Below are positions 7,238-16,321 of a stretch of DNA of 64,000 bases, piece by piece; the first letter of the stretch is position 1; each line of letters begins with the position of its first letter. Source of the stretch: Streptomyces roseofulvus (GTDB lineage Bacteria > Actinomycetota > Actinomycetes > Streptomycetales > Streptomycetaceae). Made by a program: the position numbers and the translations under genes. A model generated the notes under the pieces. It did not search any database, was not told the origin of the DNA, and worked only from the letters and a program-made list of their open reading frames with translations. The stretch spans positions 806,001-870,000 of the forward strand of contig NZ_BAAAWE010000001.1 in assembly GCF_039534915.1 (NCBI RefSeq). The letters are read 5' to 3'.

Positions 7238-8734
7238 TCAGGGGCGCAGCACGGGGACGTCGGCCTTCGCCCACAGGGCGCGGGGCGGGACGGGGAGCGG
7301 GGTCGGCGGCCGGCCTTCGGGCCGCCAGGTGTGGACGGGGCCGGCCACGCCGTCCCGGACCGGCGCCCAGCCCGGTTCGCCGGTCGCGGCGAAGTCGGCC
7401 CAGGCGCGGACCATGCGGCGGGCCATCGACCGGTCCTCGGCGGTGGGGCTGCCGCCGATGAGGAAGGAGAGGCGGGGGTCCTCGTGGTTGCCGAAGGCGA
7501 AGGGGATGTCCGCGCAGTGCCAGGCCCGGACGGTGGTGCCGTCCGGGCCCCCGCGCCGGCGGTCGAAGCGGGACAGGTACGCCCGGCCGCCCCCTTCGGA
7601 GTGGGCCTCGGCGAGACGGTGGGCGAACTCGACGAAGAGCAGGTCACCGAAGACGGCGAGGTGGACGTCGTGGACCGGCGCGTGCGGCAGCGCGGCGCGG
7701 TAGCCGGGGACCAGCTCGTCCGGGAGACCGAAGTCGGCGGCGAAGCGGGCGAGTTGCGCGTCGGTGGTGAGCTTCGCGCAGCTGCCGACGGCGTCGAGGA
7801 GCCAGTACTCCTCCGTGGTGTGGCAGACCAGCAGGTCCACGTCCCGGGAGGCTCCGGCGGCCAGGGCCGCGAGGGGGTCGGCGGGCAGCGTCTCGCCGTC
7901 GAGGACCGGGGCGAAGAGGGAGGGGTCGTAGTGGCGGGAGCCCGAGGCGGGGTCGTTCCGGTACGCCTCGACCACCCGGTCCGCCGCGGCGACCAGCTCC
8001 TGCGGCGTCGCCGACGCCAGGCCGGCGGCGGTGGCGGGGCGGCCCGCGGCCGCCGCGATCTCGCGGGTGGTGGCCTCGGCGATGTCCGGCGTGTGGAAGA
8101 CACTGGCCGGGCTGTGGGCGACGGCCCGGTGGAAGAGGCCCCGGGCCTGCTCCATGACCATCAGGCAGGCCACCGACGCGGCTCCGGAGGACTGGCCGGC
8201 GACCGTGACGTTGCCCGGGTCGCCGCCGAACGCGGCGGCGTTCTCCCGTATCCAGCGCAGGGCGGCGACCAGGTCGAGCAGCCCCCGGTTGCCGGGAGCG
8301 TCCGGCACCCGGCCGAACCCCTCGAAGCCGATCCGGTGGTTGAGCGTCACCACGACCAGTCCGGCGCGGGCCAGGGCCGTACCGTCGAAGTCGGGCTGGG
8401 CGGAGGAGCCGAAGGTGTAGGCGCCGCCGTGGATCCAGACCAGCACGGGCAGGCGGCCGCCGTCGGGGGCCGGGGTCCAGACGTTGGCGGTGAGGACGTC
8501 CTCGTCGCCGGGCGACCAGACGGGCGCGCCGGGCAGCTCCGCCGACTGCGGCGCGATCGGCCCGAACTCCGTACCGTCCCTGACCCCGCTCCACGGTGCG
8601 GCCGGGACCGGCTCCCGGAACCGGTGGGCGCCGAACGGCGGCGCCGCGTACGGGATGCCGAGCACGGCGACGACGTCGTCCGCTGCCCGGAAACCCCGGA
8701 CCGCACCGCTCGTCGTCTCGAAGACGTCGCGCAC
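7238..8734 (-). CDS. Type-B carboxylesterase / para-nitrobenzyl-esterase-like
   Basis: Alpha/beta-hydrolase of 498 residues that hydrolyses carboxylic esters. The oxyanion-hole stretch is VLVWIHGGAYTFGSS. The nucleophile elbow is GQSSGAAS, in which Gln replaces the usual Glu of GESAG, a known variant. The acidic member is probably in CHTTEEYW, and the catalytic His in WHCADIPFAFGN. No signal peptide is visible with the chosen start, so it is probably cytoplasmic. The GTG at 8734 was chosen because the N-terminus VRDVFETTSGAVRG aligns with the family start and GAGG lies upstream; extending further adds an uncharacteristic basic leader. Confidence 0.9.
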   Translation of the reverse strand: MRDVFETTSGAVRGFRAADDVVAVLGIPYAAPPFGAHRFREPVPAAPWSGVRDGTEFGPIAPQSAELPGAPVWSPGDEDVLTANVWTPAPDGGRLPVLVWIHGGAYTFGSSAQPDFDGTALARAGLVVVTLNHRIGFEGFGRVPDAPGNRGLLDLVAALRWIRENAAAFGGDPGNVTVAGQSSGAASVACLMVMEQARGLFHRAVAHSPASVFHTPDIAEATTREIAAAAGRPATAAGLASATPQELVAAADRVVEAYRNDPASGSRHYDPSLFAPVLDGETLPADPLAALAAGASRDVDLLVCHTTEEYWLLDAVGSCAKLTTDAQLARFAADFGLPDELVPGYRAALPHAPVHDVHLAVFGDLLFVEFAHRLAEAHSEGGGRAYLSRFDRRRGGPDGTTVRAWHCADIPFAFGNHEDPRLSFLIGGSPTAEDRSMARRMVRAWADFAATGEPGWAPVRDGVAGPVHTWRPEGRPPTPLPVPPRALWAKADVPVLRP

Positions 8735-8919
8735 GGGGACTGCCTCATCTCTCTTGAGGGGGTTACGGGGACTCAGCTTCGCGGCCCGCGGCCCGCCGGG
8801 TCCAACACCGCCCCCATCATGATCCACACGCCGGTGTTGTCCATGCGCCACCGCCCCGCGGAACGCCCTCGGCCGGGCGGCCGTACGCGGCGCCGACGCG
8901 CTTCCGGGGTGTCCTTCCG

Positions 8920-8925
8920 TACGCT
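8920..8925 (+). promoter_or_regulatory. -10-like hexamer of the Sir2 gene (leaderless)
   Basis: TACGCT lies six bases before the ATG at 8932, placing transcription initiation at or next to the start codon. No good -35 hexamer or ribosome binding site is seen. Confidence 0.4.
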
Positions 8926-8931
8926 GGCCCC

Positions 8932-9816
8932 ATGCGTATGCGGCCTACTCTGAGCTGGACACCGACCGAGGACCTGCCACCGGGCACCACGGACCTGGAG
9001 CCGGTCGTCGACGTGGTGCGGGCGGGGCGGGTGGTGGTGCTCAGCGGGGCCGGGATCTCGACCGAGTCGGGGATCCCGGACTACCGGGGCGAGGGCGGCA
9101 GCCTGAGCCGGCACACACCGATGACCTACCAGGACTTCACCGGCGGCGCGGCGGCGCGGCGGCGGTACTGGGCGCGCAGCCACCTCGGCTGGCGCACGTT
9201 CGGGCGGGCCCGGCCCAACGACGGGCATCGGGCGGTGGCCGCGTTCGGCCGGGCGGGCCTGCTGTCCGGGCTGATCACCCAGAACGTGGACGGACTGCAC
9301 CAGGCCGCCGGCAGCGACGGCGTCGTGGACCTGCACGGGAGCCTCGACCGGGTGGTCTGTCTCGGCTGCGGCGACGTCAGCGCGCGGCGCGAGCTGGCGC
9401 GGCGGCTGGAGGAGGCCAATCCCGGTTTCGATCCGGTGCCGGCCGCGATGAACCCGGACGGCGACGCCGATCTCACGGACGAGCAGGTCGCGGGCTTCCA
9501 CGTGGTGCCGTGCGGGGTGTGCGGCGGAGTGCTCAAGCCGGACGTGGTGTTCTTCGGCGAGTCGGTGCCCGTGGAGCGGGTGGAGCGCTGCCGGGAGCTG
9601 GTGCGGGAGGCGGCGTCGGTGCTGGTGCTGGGGTCGTCGCTGACGGTGATGTCGGGGCTGCGGTTCGTGCGGCAGGCGGCGCAGGCCGGTACGCCGGTGG
9701 TGATCGTGAACCGGGACCCGACGCGCGGCGACACGCTCGCCGCCGCCCGGGTCGCCCTGCCCCTCGGGACGGCGCTGACCTCGGTTGCGGAGCGCCTGGG
9801 CGTCGCGGTCGGGTGA
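8932..9816 (+). CDS. Sir2-family NAD-dependent protein deacylase
   Basis: Sirtuin of 294 residues that removes acyl groups from lysines using NAD+. NAD-binding and catalytic motifs are in order: VVLSGAGISTESGIPDYRG, then TQNVDGLHQAAG, then VDLHGSLDRVVCLGC with the catalytic His. The zinc site has all four cysteines (VCLGC and VVPCGVCGG), followed by LKPDVVFFGE, LGSSL and VNRDPT. The length and an extended segment between the Cys pairs resemble class II/IV-like bacterial sirtuins. The ATG at 8932 fits a leaderless transcript; a second ATG lies two codons in. It converges on the TauE-type permease gene. Confidence 0.95.
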   Translation: MRMRPTLSWTPTEDLPPGTTDLEPVVDVVRAGRVVVLSGAGISTESGIPDYRGEGGSLSRHTPMTYQDFTGGAAARRRYWARSHLGWRTFGRARPNDGHRAVAAFGRAGLLSGLITQNVDGLHQAAGSDGVVDLHGSLDRVVCLGCGDVSARRELARRLEEANPGFDPVPAAMNPDGDADLTDEQVAGFHVVPCGVCGGVLKPDVVFFGESVPVERVERCRELVREAASVLVLGSSLTVMSGLRFVRQAAQAGTPVVIVNRDPTRGDTLAAARVALPLGTALTSVAERLGVAVG

Positions 9817-9823
9817 TCCCCGA

Positions 9824-9843
9824 CGGCCGGCCGGGGCCGGCCG
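9824..9843. terminator. GC-rich hairpin between convergent genes
   Basis: CGGCCGG (9824-9830) pairs with CCGGCCG (9837-9843) around a six-base loop, 7 bp downstream of the sirtuin stop. There is no T-tract, as is common for Streptomyces terminators. Confidence 0.4.
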
Positions 9844-9849
9844 GGCCGC

Positions 9850-9869
9850 GTCACGTCACGTCACGTCAC
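9850..9869. repeat. Four tandem GTCAC pentamers at the 3' end of the permease gene
   Basis: GTCAC occurs four times head to tail and contains the permease stop codon. Slippage here could alter the last residues, but stops occur in each register. Confidence 0.6.
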
Positions 9870-10652
9870 GGCCTGGGCCGCGTACAGCGCGCCGATCGTC
9901 GTGGCGAGCGCCCCGAGGAGGAGGCGGAGGGCACGCTCGGGGAGCCGGGGCTGGAGGCGGGCGCCGAGGTAGCCGCCGATCAGACCGCCGAGGCCGCAGG
10001 CCAGGCCGAGCCACCAGTCGGGCGCGATGTCGCCGGTGCCGGCGAGGGACAGGACGGCGTACGTGGCCGCGCCGACGACGGAGGTCACGAAGGTGGTCGC
10101 GAGGGCCGCCGGCGCGACGCGGGCGACGGGCAGACCGCGGGCGACGAGGACCGGGCCGAGCAGGGAACCGCCGCCGATGCCGTAGATGCCGCCGACGACG
10201 CCCACGGCGACGGCCAGGCCGGTGAGCACGCCGGGCGACGGCTCCGCGGGCGGGGTCGCCGGGCCGGGGCGGCGCACCGGGCGGAGGGTGCGGGCGCACA
10301 GCCACACGCCCAGCGGGAGGAGGAGGCCCGCGATGAGGAGGCGGTAGACCGTGGGGCCCGGCAGGGCGTGGACGCGGATCACCGCGCCAGCCACCACGCC
10401 GGGCAGCGTCCCGGCGACGAGGCGCCGGGCGAGCGGGCCGCGCAGGGCGCCGTCGCGGCGGTAGCGCCACAGGGCGCCGGGGCCCGCCACGACGTTGAAC
10501 AGCAGGTTCGTCGGGGTGACCGCGGGGTTGGGGACGCCGAAGACGCTGAGGTGGACGGGCAGCAGGAAGACGGCGCCGGAGACGCCCACGGGGGCGGTCA
10601 CCACCGAGATCAGCAGACCGGCGAGCACGCCCGCCGCCACCGTCCACTCCAC
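9861..10652 (-). CDS. TauE/SafE-family sulfite/sulfonate exporter-like permease
   Basis: Integral membrane protein of 263 residues with about eight hydrophobic helices. The two pseudo-repeats typical of the family are visible: GLLISVVTAPVGVSGAVFLLPV near the start and GVVGGIYGIGGGSLLGPVLV near residue 160, each with the Gly-rich half-helix. Members export sulfite, sulfoacetate or related anions; the substrate here is not determined. The start is a GTG at 10652. It lies 30 bp downstream of the GAF-LuxR gene on the same strand, so the two may be co-transcribed and co-regulated. Confidence 0.88.
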   Translation of the reverse strand: MEWTVAAGVLAGLLISVVTAPVGVSGAVFLLPVHLSVFGVPNPAVTPTNLLFNVVAGPGALWRYRRDGALRGPLARRLVAGTLPGVVAGAVIRVHALPGPTVYRLLIAGLLLPLGVWLCARTLRPVRRPGPATPPAEPSPGVLTGLAVAVGVVGGIYGIGGGSLLGPVLVARGLPVARVAPAALATTFVTSVVGAATYAVLSLAGTGDIAPDWWLGLACGLGGLIGGYLGARLQPRLPERALRLLLGALATTIGALYAAQAVT

Positions 10653-10682
10653 CCTCGGCCCCTCTCCCCCGCCCTGGCGCGG

Positions 10683-11447
10683 TCAGCGCGCGGGCGTGAT
10701 GCCCCAGGCGGCGGCCCGGGCGGCGGCCGCCGCCCGGTTGGGGACGTCGAGCTTCGCGAGGATGTGCTCGACGTGGGTTCCCACGGTGCGCGGGGTGACG
10801 TACAGCCGCTCGGCGATCTGCCGGTTGGTGCGGCCGGCCGTCAGCTCGGCCAGCACGTCGAGCTCCCTCGGCGAGAGCCCGCCGGGCCGCTCCGCCCGCG
10901 GCGCGGCCCCGGCCTCCGGGGCCGGCGGGGCCTCGCAGGAGGCCACCGCCGCGGCGAGCGACTCGGTGAGCAGGGTGACGACGGCGCGGGCCGGGCCGGG
11001 GGTGCGGCGCCGGCCCCGGACGCTGATGTTCAGCATGCCGACGTACCGGCCGTCGGCGGCGAAGAGGCACTGGGCCACGCCGTCCTCGATGCCGAGCGGG
11101 GCCAGGACGTCCTGGAAGCCCGGTGAGGCGGCCAGCAGCTCCTCGGGGACGTCCCCGAGCCAGAGCCCGCCCCGGGCCGGGCCGCGCAGCACGGTGAACA
11201 CGGGGTCCCGGTGGAGGCGGGTCTCGATGTAGGCCGTGGCGTCCTCGGGGTAGCTGCCCGCCAGCGTGGTGTGGCGCCGGCGCCGCGGGTCCCACCGGGT
11301 CAGCGAGGCGTGGTCGTGTTCCACGACCTCCGCCAGGGCCGCCAGGACCGCGTCGGCGCCCGCCGCTCCGGCCGTGGCGCTCCTGGCGGCCTCCCGGACG
11401 CGGAGGGCCGAGTCCAGAAGGTCCGCCGTGTCGCGCTCTGCTGCCAT
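10683..11447 (-). CDS. LuxR-family transcriptional regulator with N-terminal GAF-like sensor
   Basis: DNA-binding regulator of 254 residues. The C-terminal HTH begins GGLSPRELDVLAELTAGRTNRQIAERLYVTPRTVGTHVEHILAKL, a textbook LuxR/NarL recognition domain. The first about 170 residues look like a GAF-type fold (HDHASLTRWDPRRRRHTTLAGSYPEDA and LFAADGRYVGMLNISV) rather than a phosphoreceiver, since no receiver Asp context is present. It probably senses a small ligand or redox state. It sits directly upstream of the TauE-like permease and downstream of an amidohydrolase on the same strand, which makes the permease a candidate target. Confidence 0.88.
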   Translation of the reverse strand: MAAERDTADLLDSALRVREAARSATAGAAGADAVLAALAEVVEHDHASLTRWDPRRRRHTTLAGSYPEDATAYIETRLHRDPVFTVLRGPARGGLWLGDVPEELLAASPGFQDVLAPLGIEDGVAQCLFAADGRYVGMLNISVRGRRRTPGPARAVVTLLTESLAAAVASCEAPPAPEAGAAPRAERPGGLSPRELDVLAELTAGRTNRQIAERLYVTPRTVGTHVEHILAKLDVPNRAAAAARAAAWGITPAR

Positions 11448-11478
11448 CCCTCCAGGATGATCATCCGCCCGGTGGACG

Positions 11479-13191
11479 TCAATCGCGCAGCGTGTCGTGG
11501 ACGATCCGCCCGTCCATGACGGTGAGGACGACGGGCATCTCCGGGATGGCGTGCGGGTCCGCGCCGAGCAGGTCCCCGTCGACCACGCACAGGTCGGCGG
11601 CCTTGCCAGGCTCCAGGGAGCCCTTCCAGTCGTCGGCGAAGTCCTGCCAGGCCGCCACGACGGTGTACGTGCGGATGGCCTCGGCCAGCGCGATGCGCTG
11701 CTCCGGGCCGCTGACCCGGCCGGCCGCCTTCGACTCGCGCAGCACCATGGTGGCGATGCCCTGGCGCCAGTCCGGGAGGGTGACGGGGGCGTCGGAACCG
11801 CTCGCCACCCGTACGCCGGCGTCGATGGCGTCGCGGTAGGGCCAGGCGTAGGCGGCGCGGCCGGCGCCGACGAACTCCTCCTCCATGTCGGCGACGGTCC
11901 ACTTGATGGTGGGGTTCATGTTGACGCCGTAGTCGTGGGCCGCGAGCACCTTCATGCTGTGGGCGGTGAGGAAGTCGCCGTGGATGACGTAGTGGCGGGC
12001 GTCGGGCCTCGGGAGGGCCGCCGCGGCCTCGGCGAAGGCGTCCGCGACGGTGTCGATGGCCCGGTCGCCGGTGGCGTGGACGCCGAGCTGGTGTCCGGCG
12101 GCGTGGGCGTGCCGGACCATGGCCCGGATCTCCGCGACCCGCTCGTCGTCGATCTCGCCGCCGACGCAGAGGGAGCCGCAGCCGCCTCCGACGTACGGCT
12201 CGTGCATCCAGGCCGTCTTGTTGGGGACGATGCCGTCGGCGAAGATCTTGACGCCGTGGACGGCGAGGCGGCGCGGGTCGGCGCCGCCGGCCGGGTCGGA
12301 GGCGTCGAGGGCGTCGAGGTTCCGGGCGAACTCCTCGGAGGTGCTCGCCATGCCGGTCGGGAGGAGCAGGACGCCGACGCGGGCGGTCAGCTCGCCGGCG
12401 GCGAGCAGCTCGCGGTAGACGTCGAGGGTCTCCGTGCCCATGGTGCCACGCATGATGCCGTCGCCGCCGGGGCCGAGACCGGGCTCGGTGTAGCTGGTCA
12501 CGCCGAGTCCGGCGAGGGTGGTGAGGGTGGAGCGGATCGCGTCGGCCCGCTCCTGGCGGCTGAGCGGCGGCAGCGCGTTCTGGACGAGGGCCTGCGCCCC
12601 CTCGTGGAGCAGGCCGGTCGGCTCGCCGGCGCCGTCCGTGACGATGGCGCCGCCGGGCGGGGCGACGGTGTCGCGGTCGACGCCGATGAGCTCCAGGGCC
12701 TTGGAGTTGACCCAGGTGGCGTGGCCGGAGAAGGAGTACAGGACGACGGGGTGCTCCGGGCTGACCGCGTCGAGGTCGGTGCGCGAGGGCAGCCGGGACG
12801 GGTCGGCGACGCACTCGTCGAGGTAGCCGGTGTCCCAGCCGTGTCCGGTGATCCACTGCCCCGCCGGGACGCGTCCGACGGCCTCCCGCACCGCCTCGCC
12901 CACGTCGGCGAGGGAGGTGACGGCGGGGTGGCTCAGGTCGAGGGAGAGCGGCGGGGAGGACATGCCGAAGGCGGCGCCGTGCAGGTGGGAGTCGTTGATG
13001 CCGGGGAGCAGCGTCGCCCCCTTCAGGTCGACGACGCGGGTGTCCGGTCCGACGTACGGGGCGACGTCCTCCCGGCTGCCGACGGCGCTGATGACCGGGC
13101 CCGTCACCGCCAGGGCCTCGGCGACGGAGAACTCCGCGTCGACCGTGACCACCCGTCCACCGACGAACACCAGATCCGCATACGTGTCCAC
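11479..13191 (-). CDS. Amidohydrolase family 3 protein (YtcJ-like)
   Basis: Metal-dependent hydrolase of 570 residues in the YtcJ/N-acyl-amino-acid or exo-enzyme branch of the amidohydrolases. The metal-binding HxH appears in LLPGINDSHLHGAAFG. Later ligands are in VHATGDRAIDTVADAF and ASGSDAPVTLPDWRQGI, with the composite beta-sandwich at the C-terminus (LEPGKAADLCVVDGDLL...VMDGRIVHD). Members cleave C-N bonds in diverse amides; the substrate is unknown. The GTG at 13191 is preceded by AAAGGACC and gives the canonical VDTYADLVFVGGRVVTVD start. It may lead an operon with the regulator and the permease downstream, with 31 and 30 bp gaps. Confidence 0.9.
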   Translation of the reverse strand: MDTYADLVFVGGRVVTVDAEFSVAEALAVTGPVISAVGSREDVAPYVGPDTRVVDLKGATLLPGINDSHLHGAAFGMSSPPLSLDLSHPAVTSLADVGEAVREAVGRVPAGQWITGHGWDTGYLDECVADPSRLPSRTDLDAVSPEHPVVLYSFSGHATWVNSKALELIGVDRDTVAPPGGAIVTDGAGEPTGLLHEGAQALVQNALPPLSRQERADAIRSTLTTLAGLGVTSYTEPGLGPGGDGIMRGTMGTETLDVYRELLAAGELTARVGVLLLPTGMASTSEEFARNLDALDASDPAGGADPRRLAVHGVKIFADGIVPNKTAWMHEPYVGGGCGSLCVGGEIDDERVAEIRAMVRHAHAAGHQLGVHATGDRAIDTVADAFAEAAAALPRPDARHYVIHGDFLTAHSMKVLAAHDYGVNMNPTIKWTVADMEEEFVGAGRAAYAWPYRDAIDAGVRVASGSDAPVTLPDWRQGIATMVLRESKAAGRVSGPEQRIALAEAIRTYTVVAAWQDFADDWKGSLEPGKAADLCVVDGDLLGADPHAIPEMPVVLTVMDGRIVHDTLRD

Positions 13192-13384
13192 TGAGGGTCC
13201 TTTCGAAGAACGGGCGCACCACGGGCGCCCGCGAACGATCTCCTGAGGACTCTGCCGCGCTCCGCCTCCGCCGCACATCGGTCATTCCACCGATACGGAC
13301 GCCGGTCGTCACCCGCCGCGCCGAGGTGGGGTCCCTCGACGCGCGGTCCCTCGCCGCCCGCCGGTTCCCCCGCCACGAGCCGCG

Positions 13385-13414
13385 GCGCCCACGCCGGGTG
13401 TCCGGCGTGGGCGC
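13385..13414 (-). terminator. Strong hairpin downstream of the streptogrisin gene
   Basis: A perfect 13-bp GC stem (13385-13397 with 13402-13414) and a four-base loop lie 31 bp past the protease stop. There is no T-tract. This is the typical form of a Streptomyces transcription terminator and would separate the protease from the amidohydrolase downstream. Confidence 0.7.
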
Positions 13415-13445
13415 GGTCGTGCGGGCTCGACGTGTGGGCGTCCGG

Positions 13446-14360
13446 TCAGAACACGCTCACGCCGTAGGCGCTGAGGGCCTCGGTGACGGGCTGGAAGAAG
13501 GTGGTGCCGCCGGTGGAGCAGTTGCCGCTGCCGCCGGAGGTGAGGCCGAGGGCGGTGGTGCCGGAGAACATGGCGCCGCCGCTGTCGCCGGGCTCGGCGC
13601 AGACGTTGGTCTGGATCAGGCCGTAGACGATGTCGCCGTTGCCGTAGTTGACGGTGGCGTTGAGGCCGGTGACGGTGCCGCTGCGCAGGCCGGTGGTGCT
13701 GCCGCTGCGCTGGACGGACTGTCCGACGTAGGCGTTGCCGGCGGCGGTGATGTCCCGGTAGCTGCCGTTGTAGAGGTAGACGCGGCCGTCGGCGGCGGAG
13801 GCGTTGGAGTGGCGGATGATGCCGTAGTCGTTGGTGGGGAAGCTGGTGCCGGCCCGGGTGCCGAGCACGGACGTCTGGCCGGAGTTGGTGTACCAGGTGC
13901 CGGCGATCTCGGTGCAGTGGCCGGCCGTGAGGGCGTAGTAGGTGCTGCCGCTGCGGACGTTGAAGCCGAGGGAGCAGCGGCCGCCGCCGGCCGCGTAGAT
14001 GGCCTGGCCGCCCGCGATGAGCTTGTTGATCTTGCCTGCGGTGCGCTCGATCTTCAGGTGGGCGGCGTTGCCGCCGGCGGCCTTGCGGAGCGCGGCGATC
14101 TCGTCCTGCGAGACGGTCGCGTCGACGGTGACGACGACCTTGCCGGTGGCCTGGTCGGTGTACCAGGCGGTGCCGGCGACGTCGGCCCGGAGGACCGCGT
14201 CGCTGGTGGAGGAGAGAGCGGCGGCGGTGGCCCGGGCGGTGTCGGCCGGCTGGGCCGAGGAGGTGGGGGCGGCCAGGGCGGTCGCGGCGACGAAGGCGCC
14301 GAGGACGGCGAGCAGACGGGTGCCCTTGGTGAGGCCGCGGCTGCGGGACGAACGGTTCAC
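13446..14360 (-). CDS. Streptogrisin B-like secreted serine protease (S1E) with pro-domain
   Basis: Secreted chymotrypsin-like protease made as a 304-residue prepro-protein. A signal peptide (basic start, then [22 protein letters not shown]) precedes an alpha-lytic-type pro-region that acts as a folding chaperone. The mature enzyme should begin at [13 protein letters not shown] near residue 115, aligned with S. griseus protease B. The catalytic triad is visible: His of LTAGHC (residue 148), Asp of PTNDYGI and Ser of EPGDSGGA. Cysteines for the family disulfides are present. The GTG at 14360 follows GGAGGAA at good spacing. It is probably expressed in stationary phase for protein scavenging. 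Confidence 0.95.
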   Translation of the reverse strand: MNRSSRSRGLTKGTRLLAVLGAFVAATALAAPTSSAQPADTARATAAALSSTSDAVLRADVAGTAWYTDQATGKVVVTVDATVSQDEIAALRKAAGGNAAHLKIERTAGKINKLIAGGQAIYAAGGGRCSLGFNVRSGSTYYALTAGHCTEIAGTWYTNSGQTSVLGTRAGTSFPTNDYGIIRHSNASAADGRVYLYNGSYRDITAAGNAYVGQSVQRSGSTTGLRSGTVTGLNATVNYGNGDIVYGLIQTNVCAEPGDSGGAMFSGTTALGLTSGGSGNCSTGGTTFFQPVTEALSAYGVSVF

Positions 14361-14836
14361 TGATTCCTCCGTATGGGGGGCGGGCCGCTGGGTGGGCGGC
14401 TCGGGCGGGGAGTGCGGATCGGTCATGGGTGACCGACATGAACCTGACAAGCGCTGTGCTGGGGGGAATCCTCGACTCCGCCGGGCGGTCGCGGCAAGGT
14501 GGACTTTCGGCCGCTCTACGCGCGTCCACTCCCGGACCGCCGGAGTACCTCGCCGCAACGGCCTTCCTCCCGAGTCGAACTGAAAACAGATCAGAAACTT
14601 GCTGAGACCCGTTGCAGTTCAGGCGCGGGAGGCCGGCCCCGCTCCGGCCCCCGCTCCCCCGACCCGGCCGTACGCCGGCCCACCGCCGGACGGGCGGCCG
14701 CGGGACCGGCGGTACGGGGCGGTGGGTCCGCCTTTACGGCGTTCCGCCGGATGGCCGGATCGCGGCCTTGCGCGGCGTCACGGCGTCCCCCATGACACCG
14801 GCACCGGATCCGCTGACACCGACGCCGGATCCGCGC
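14361..14836. promoter_or_regulatory. 476-bp region upstream of the streptogrisin gene
   Basis: No gene is supported here. On the leftward strand, TTGTCA (14445-14450) could be a -35. It is followed by the inverted repeat GGTCA-TGGG-TGACC (14421-14434), about 60-75 bp before the protease start. Further upstream, 14577-14620 is a conspicuously A/T-richer patch bounded by GAACTG and CAGTTC, containing TTGC-type boxes. Either could hold regulator sites. Confidence 0.4.
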
Positions 14837-16168
14837 TCAGGAGAGGAACGCGCCGTCCCGGGCCACGACGGCACCGCCGCGTACGACCAGGTCGCGCTGC
14901 GGCATGTCGACCACCACCTGGGGCAGGCCCTGGCCCCGCACGAGGACGAAGTCGGCGGGGGCGCCGGGCGTGAGGTCGGCGTGCGGGAGGCCCATGACGT
15001 CGGCACCGCCGTGGGCGGCCGCCCGGTAGCAGTCCGCCAGCTCCTCGTCGAGACGCACGTCGGTGACCCAGCCGAGCAGGTGGGCGCGGTGGAGCATGTC
15101 GGCGTTGCCGAAGGGGCTCCAGGAGTCGCGGACGCCGTCGGAACCGAGCCCGACCCGGACGCCGTGCTCGCGCAGCCGGGCGATCGGGAGGACGAGGTCG
15201 CGGGAGGGGGCGACGGTGGTGAGCGCGATGTCCTGATCGGCGAGGTCGCCCGCGAGCGCGCCCAGCTCCCGGTCCGACAGGCCCGGCAGACAGAAGACAT
15301 GACTGACCGTCACCTTGCCGGCGAGGGACAGCGCCCGGGTGCGGTCGATGATGCCGCGCATGGCCCGGACGCCCTCGTCGCCTCCGTCGTGCAGGTGGAT
15401 GTCCACGCCCACGCCGTGTCGGTCCGCGATGCCGAAGACGGTGTCGAGGTGCTCGTCGAGGGCGTGGTCGAACCCGATGGGGTCGATGCCGCCGATCATG
15501 TCGACGACGCCCCGGCGGGCACCCTCCTCCAGGAGCCGGGCCGTACCGGGCATGCGGATGACGCCGTGCTGCGGGAACGCGACGATCTGCACGTCCAGCG
15601 CGTGGGCGAGCCGGCGGCGGGCCTCGGCCAGCCCCTCGACACCCGCCAGGCCGTACGCGGGGGCCACGTCCGCGTGGGCGCGCATCCCCCGCGTACCGCG
15701 GCTGACGGCGTGGCTCATCAGCCCGTACGCGCGCTCCGCCACCGAGCGGGTCTGCGCGCGGAAGAGTTCCACGTCCTGCTCGACGTAGTCGGCGATCGAG
15801 GAGGCCGGCCGCCGCGACACCCACGGTCCGCCCCACGTCGTCTTGTCGGGGTGGATGTGGGCGTCGACCAGGGACGGCAGGGCGATCCGGCCGCCGCCGT
15901 CCACGACCTTCGCACCGCGCGGCGCCGGCCCGCCGGCGATCTTCCCGTCCACCACGACCAGATCGGTGGCCGCGCCCCCGAACGGCCGCACGTCACGGAA
16001 GACGACGGCCCGGGCCCCGCGACCCGCCGCCGCGGCCGGACCGGCGGCGGAGGCGGGGGCCGCACCGACGGCCGCCACGGCGGCAGTACCGGCCAGAGCC
16101 GCGGCACCGGCGAGAACACCCCGCCGGCCGAGGCCGGAGGGAACGGACTGACGGGCATCGGCACGCAT
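14837..16168 (-). CDS. TAT-exported amidohydrolase, cytosine-deaminase-like
   Basis: Metal-dependent deaminase-type hydrolase of 443 residues. The N-terminus carries a twin-arginine signal (LGRRGVLAGAAALAGTAAVAAVGAAPASA), so the folded enzyme is probably exported. The catalytic core resembles CodA/N-isopropylammelide-type members: VDAHIHPDKTTWGG with the HxH and a Lys, DIHLHDGGDEGVRAM, VSHVFCLPGLSDRE and GLGSDGVRDSWSPFGNADML with the metal-binding Asp. It could act on cytosine, creatinine or s-triazine-like rings. The ATG at 16168 follows GAGGAG. A GTATAC-core site lies 37 bp upstream. Confidence 0.87.
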   Translation of the reverse strand: MRADARQSVPSGLGRRGVLAGAAALAGTAAVAAVGAAPASAAGPAAAAGRGARAVVFRDVRPFGGAATDLVVVDGKIAGGPAPRGAKVVDGGGRIALPSLVDAHIHPDKTTWGGPWVSRRPASSIADYVEQDVELFRAQTRSVAERAYGLMSHAVSRGTRGMRAHADVAPAYGLAGVEGLAEARRRLAHALDVQIVAFPQHGVIRMPGTARLLEEGARRGVVDMIGGIDPIGFDHALDEHLDTVFGIADRHGVGVDIHLHDGGDEGVRAMRGIIDRTRALSLAGKVTVSHVFCLPGLSDRELGALAGDLADQDIALTTVAPSRDLVLPIARLREHGVRVGLGSDGVRDSWSPFGNADMLHRAHLLGWVTDVRLDEELADCYRAAAHGGADVMGLPHADLTPGAPADFVLVRGQGLPQVVVDMPQRDLVVRGGAVVARDGAFLS

Positions 16169-16204
16169 GGGACTCCTCAGGGACAAGACGAGCACGGGTC
16201 CCCG

Positions 16205-16220
16205 TTTTGTATACCAATTC
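16205..16220 (-). promoter_or_regulatory. GTATAC-core operator-like site 1
   Basis: Contains TTGTATACCAA (16207-16217), the reverse complement of the 11-mer at site 2. It lies 37-52 bp upstream of the TAT-amidohydrolase start. GTATAC cores are typical of GntR-family operators. Confidence 0.5.
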
Positions 16221-16321
16221 CGGGAGGCGGAACAAGAGCTACCGGCCGATAAGAAGCCGGGAACCAGCGAATTTTCGGAGAGGGGCCGGATCGAGATCTT
16301 CACACCACCCCGAGGTGGGTG

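Noticed and set aside
9850..9869. GTCAC pentamers considered as a phase-variation tract or operator.
   Set aside because: There are only four copies and all registers stop within a few codons, so little phenotypic effect is expected.
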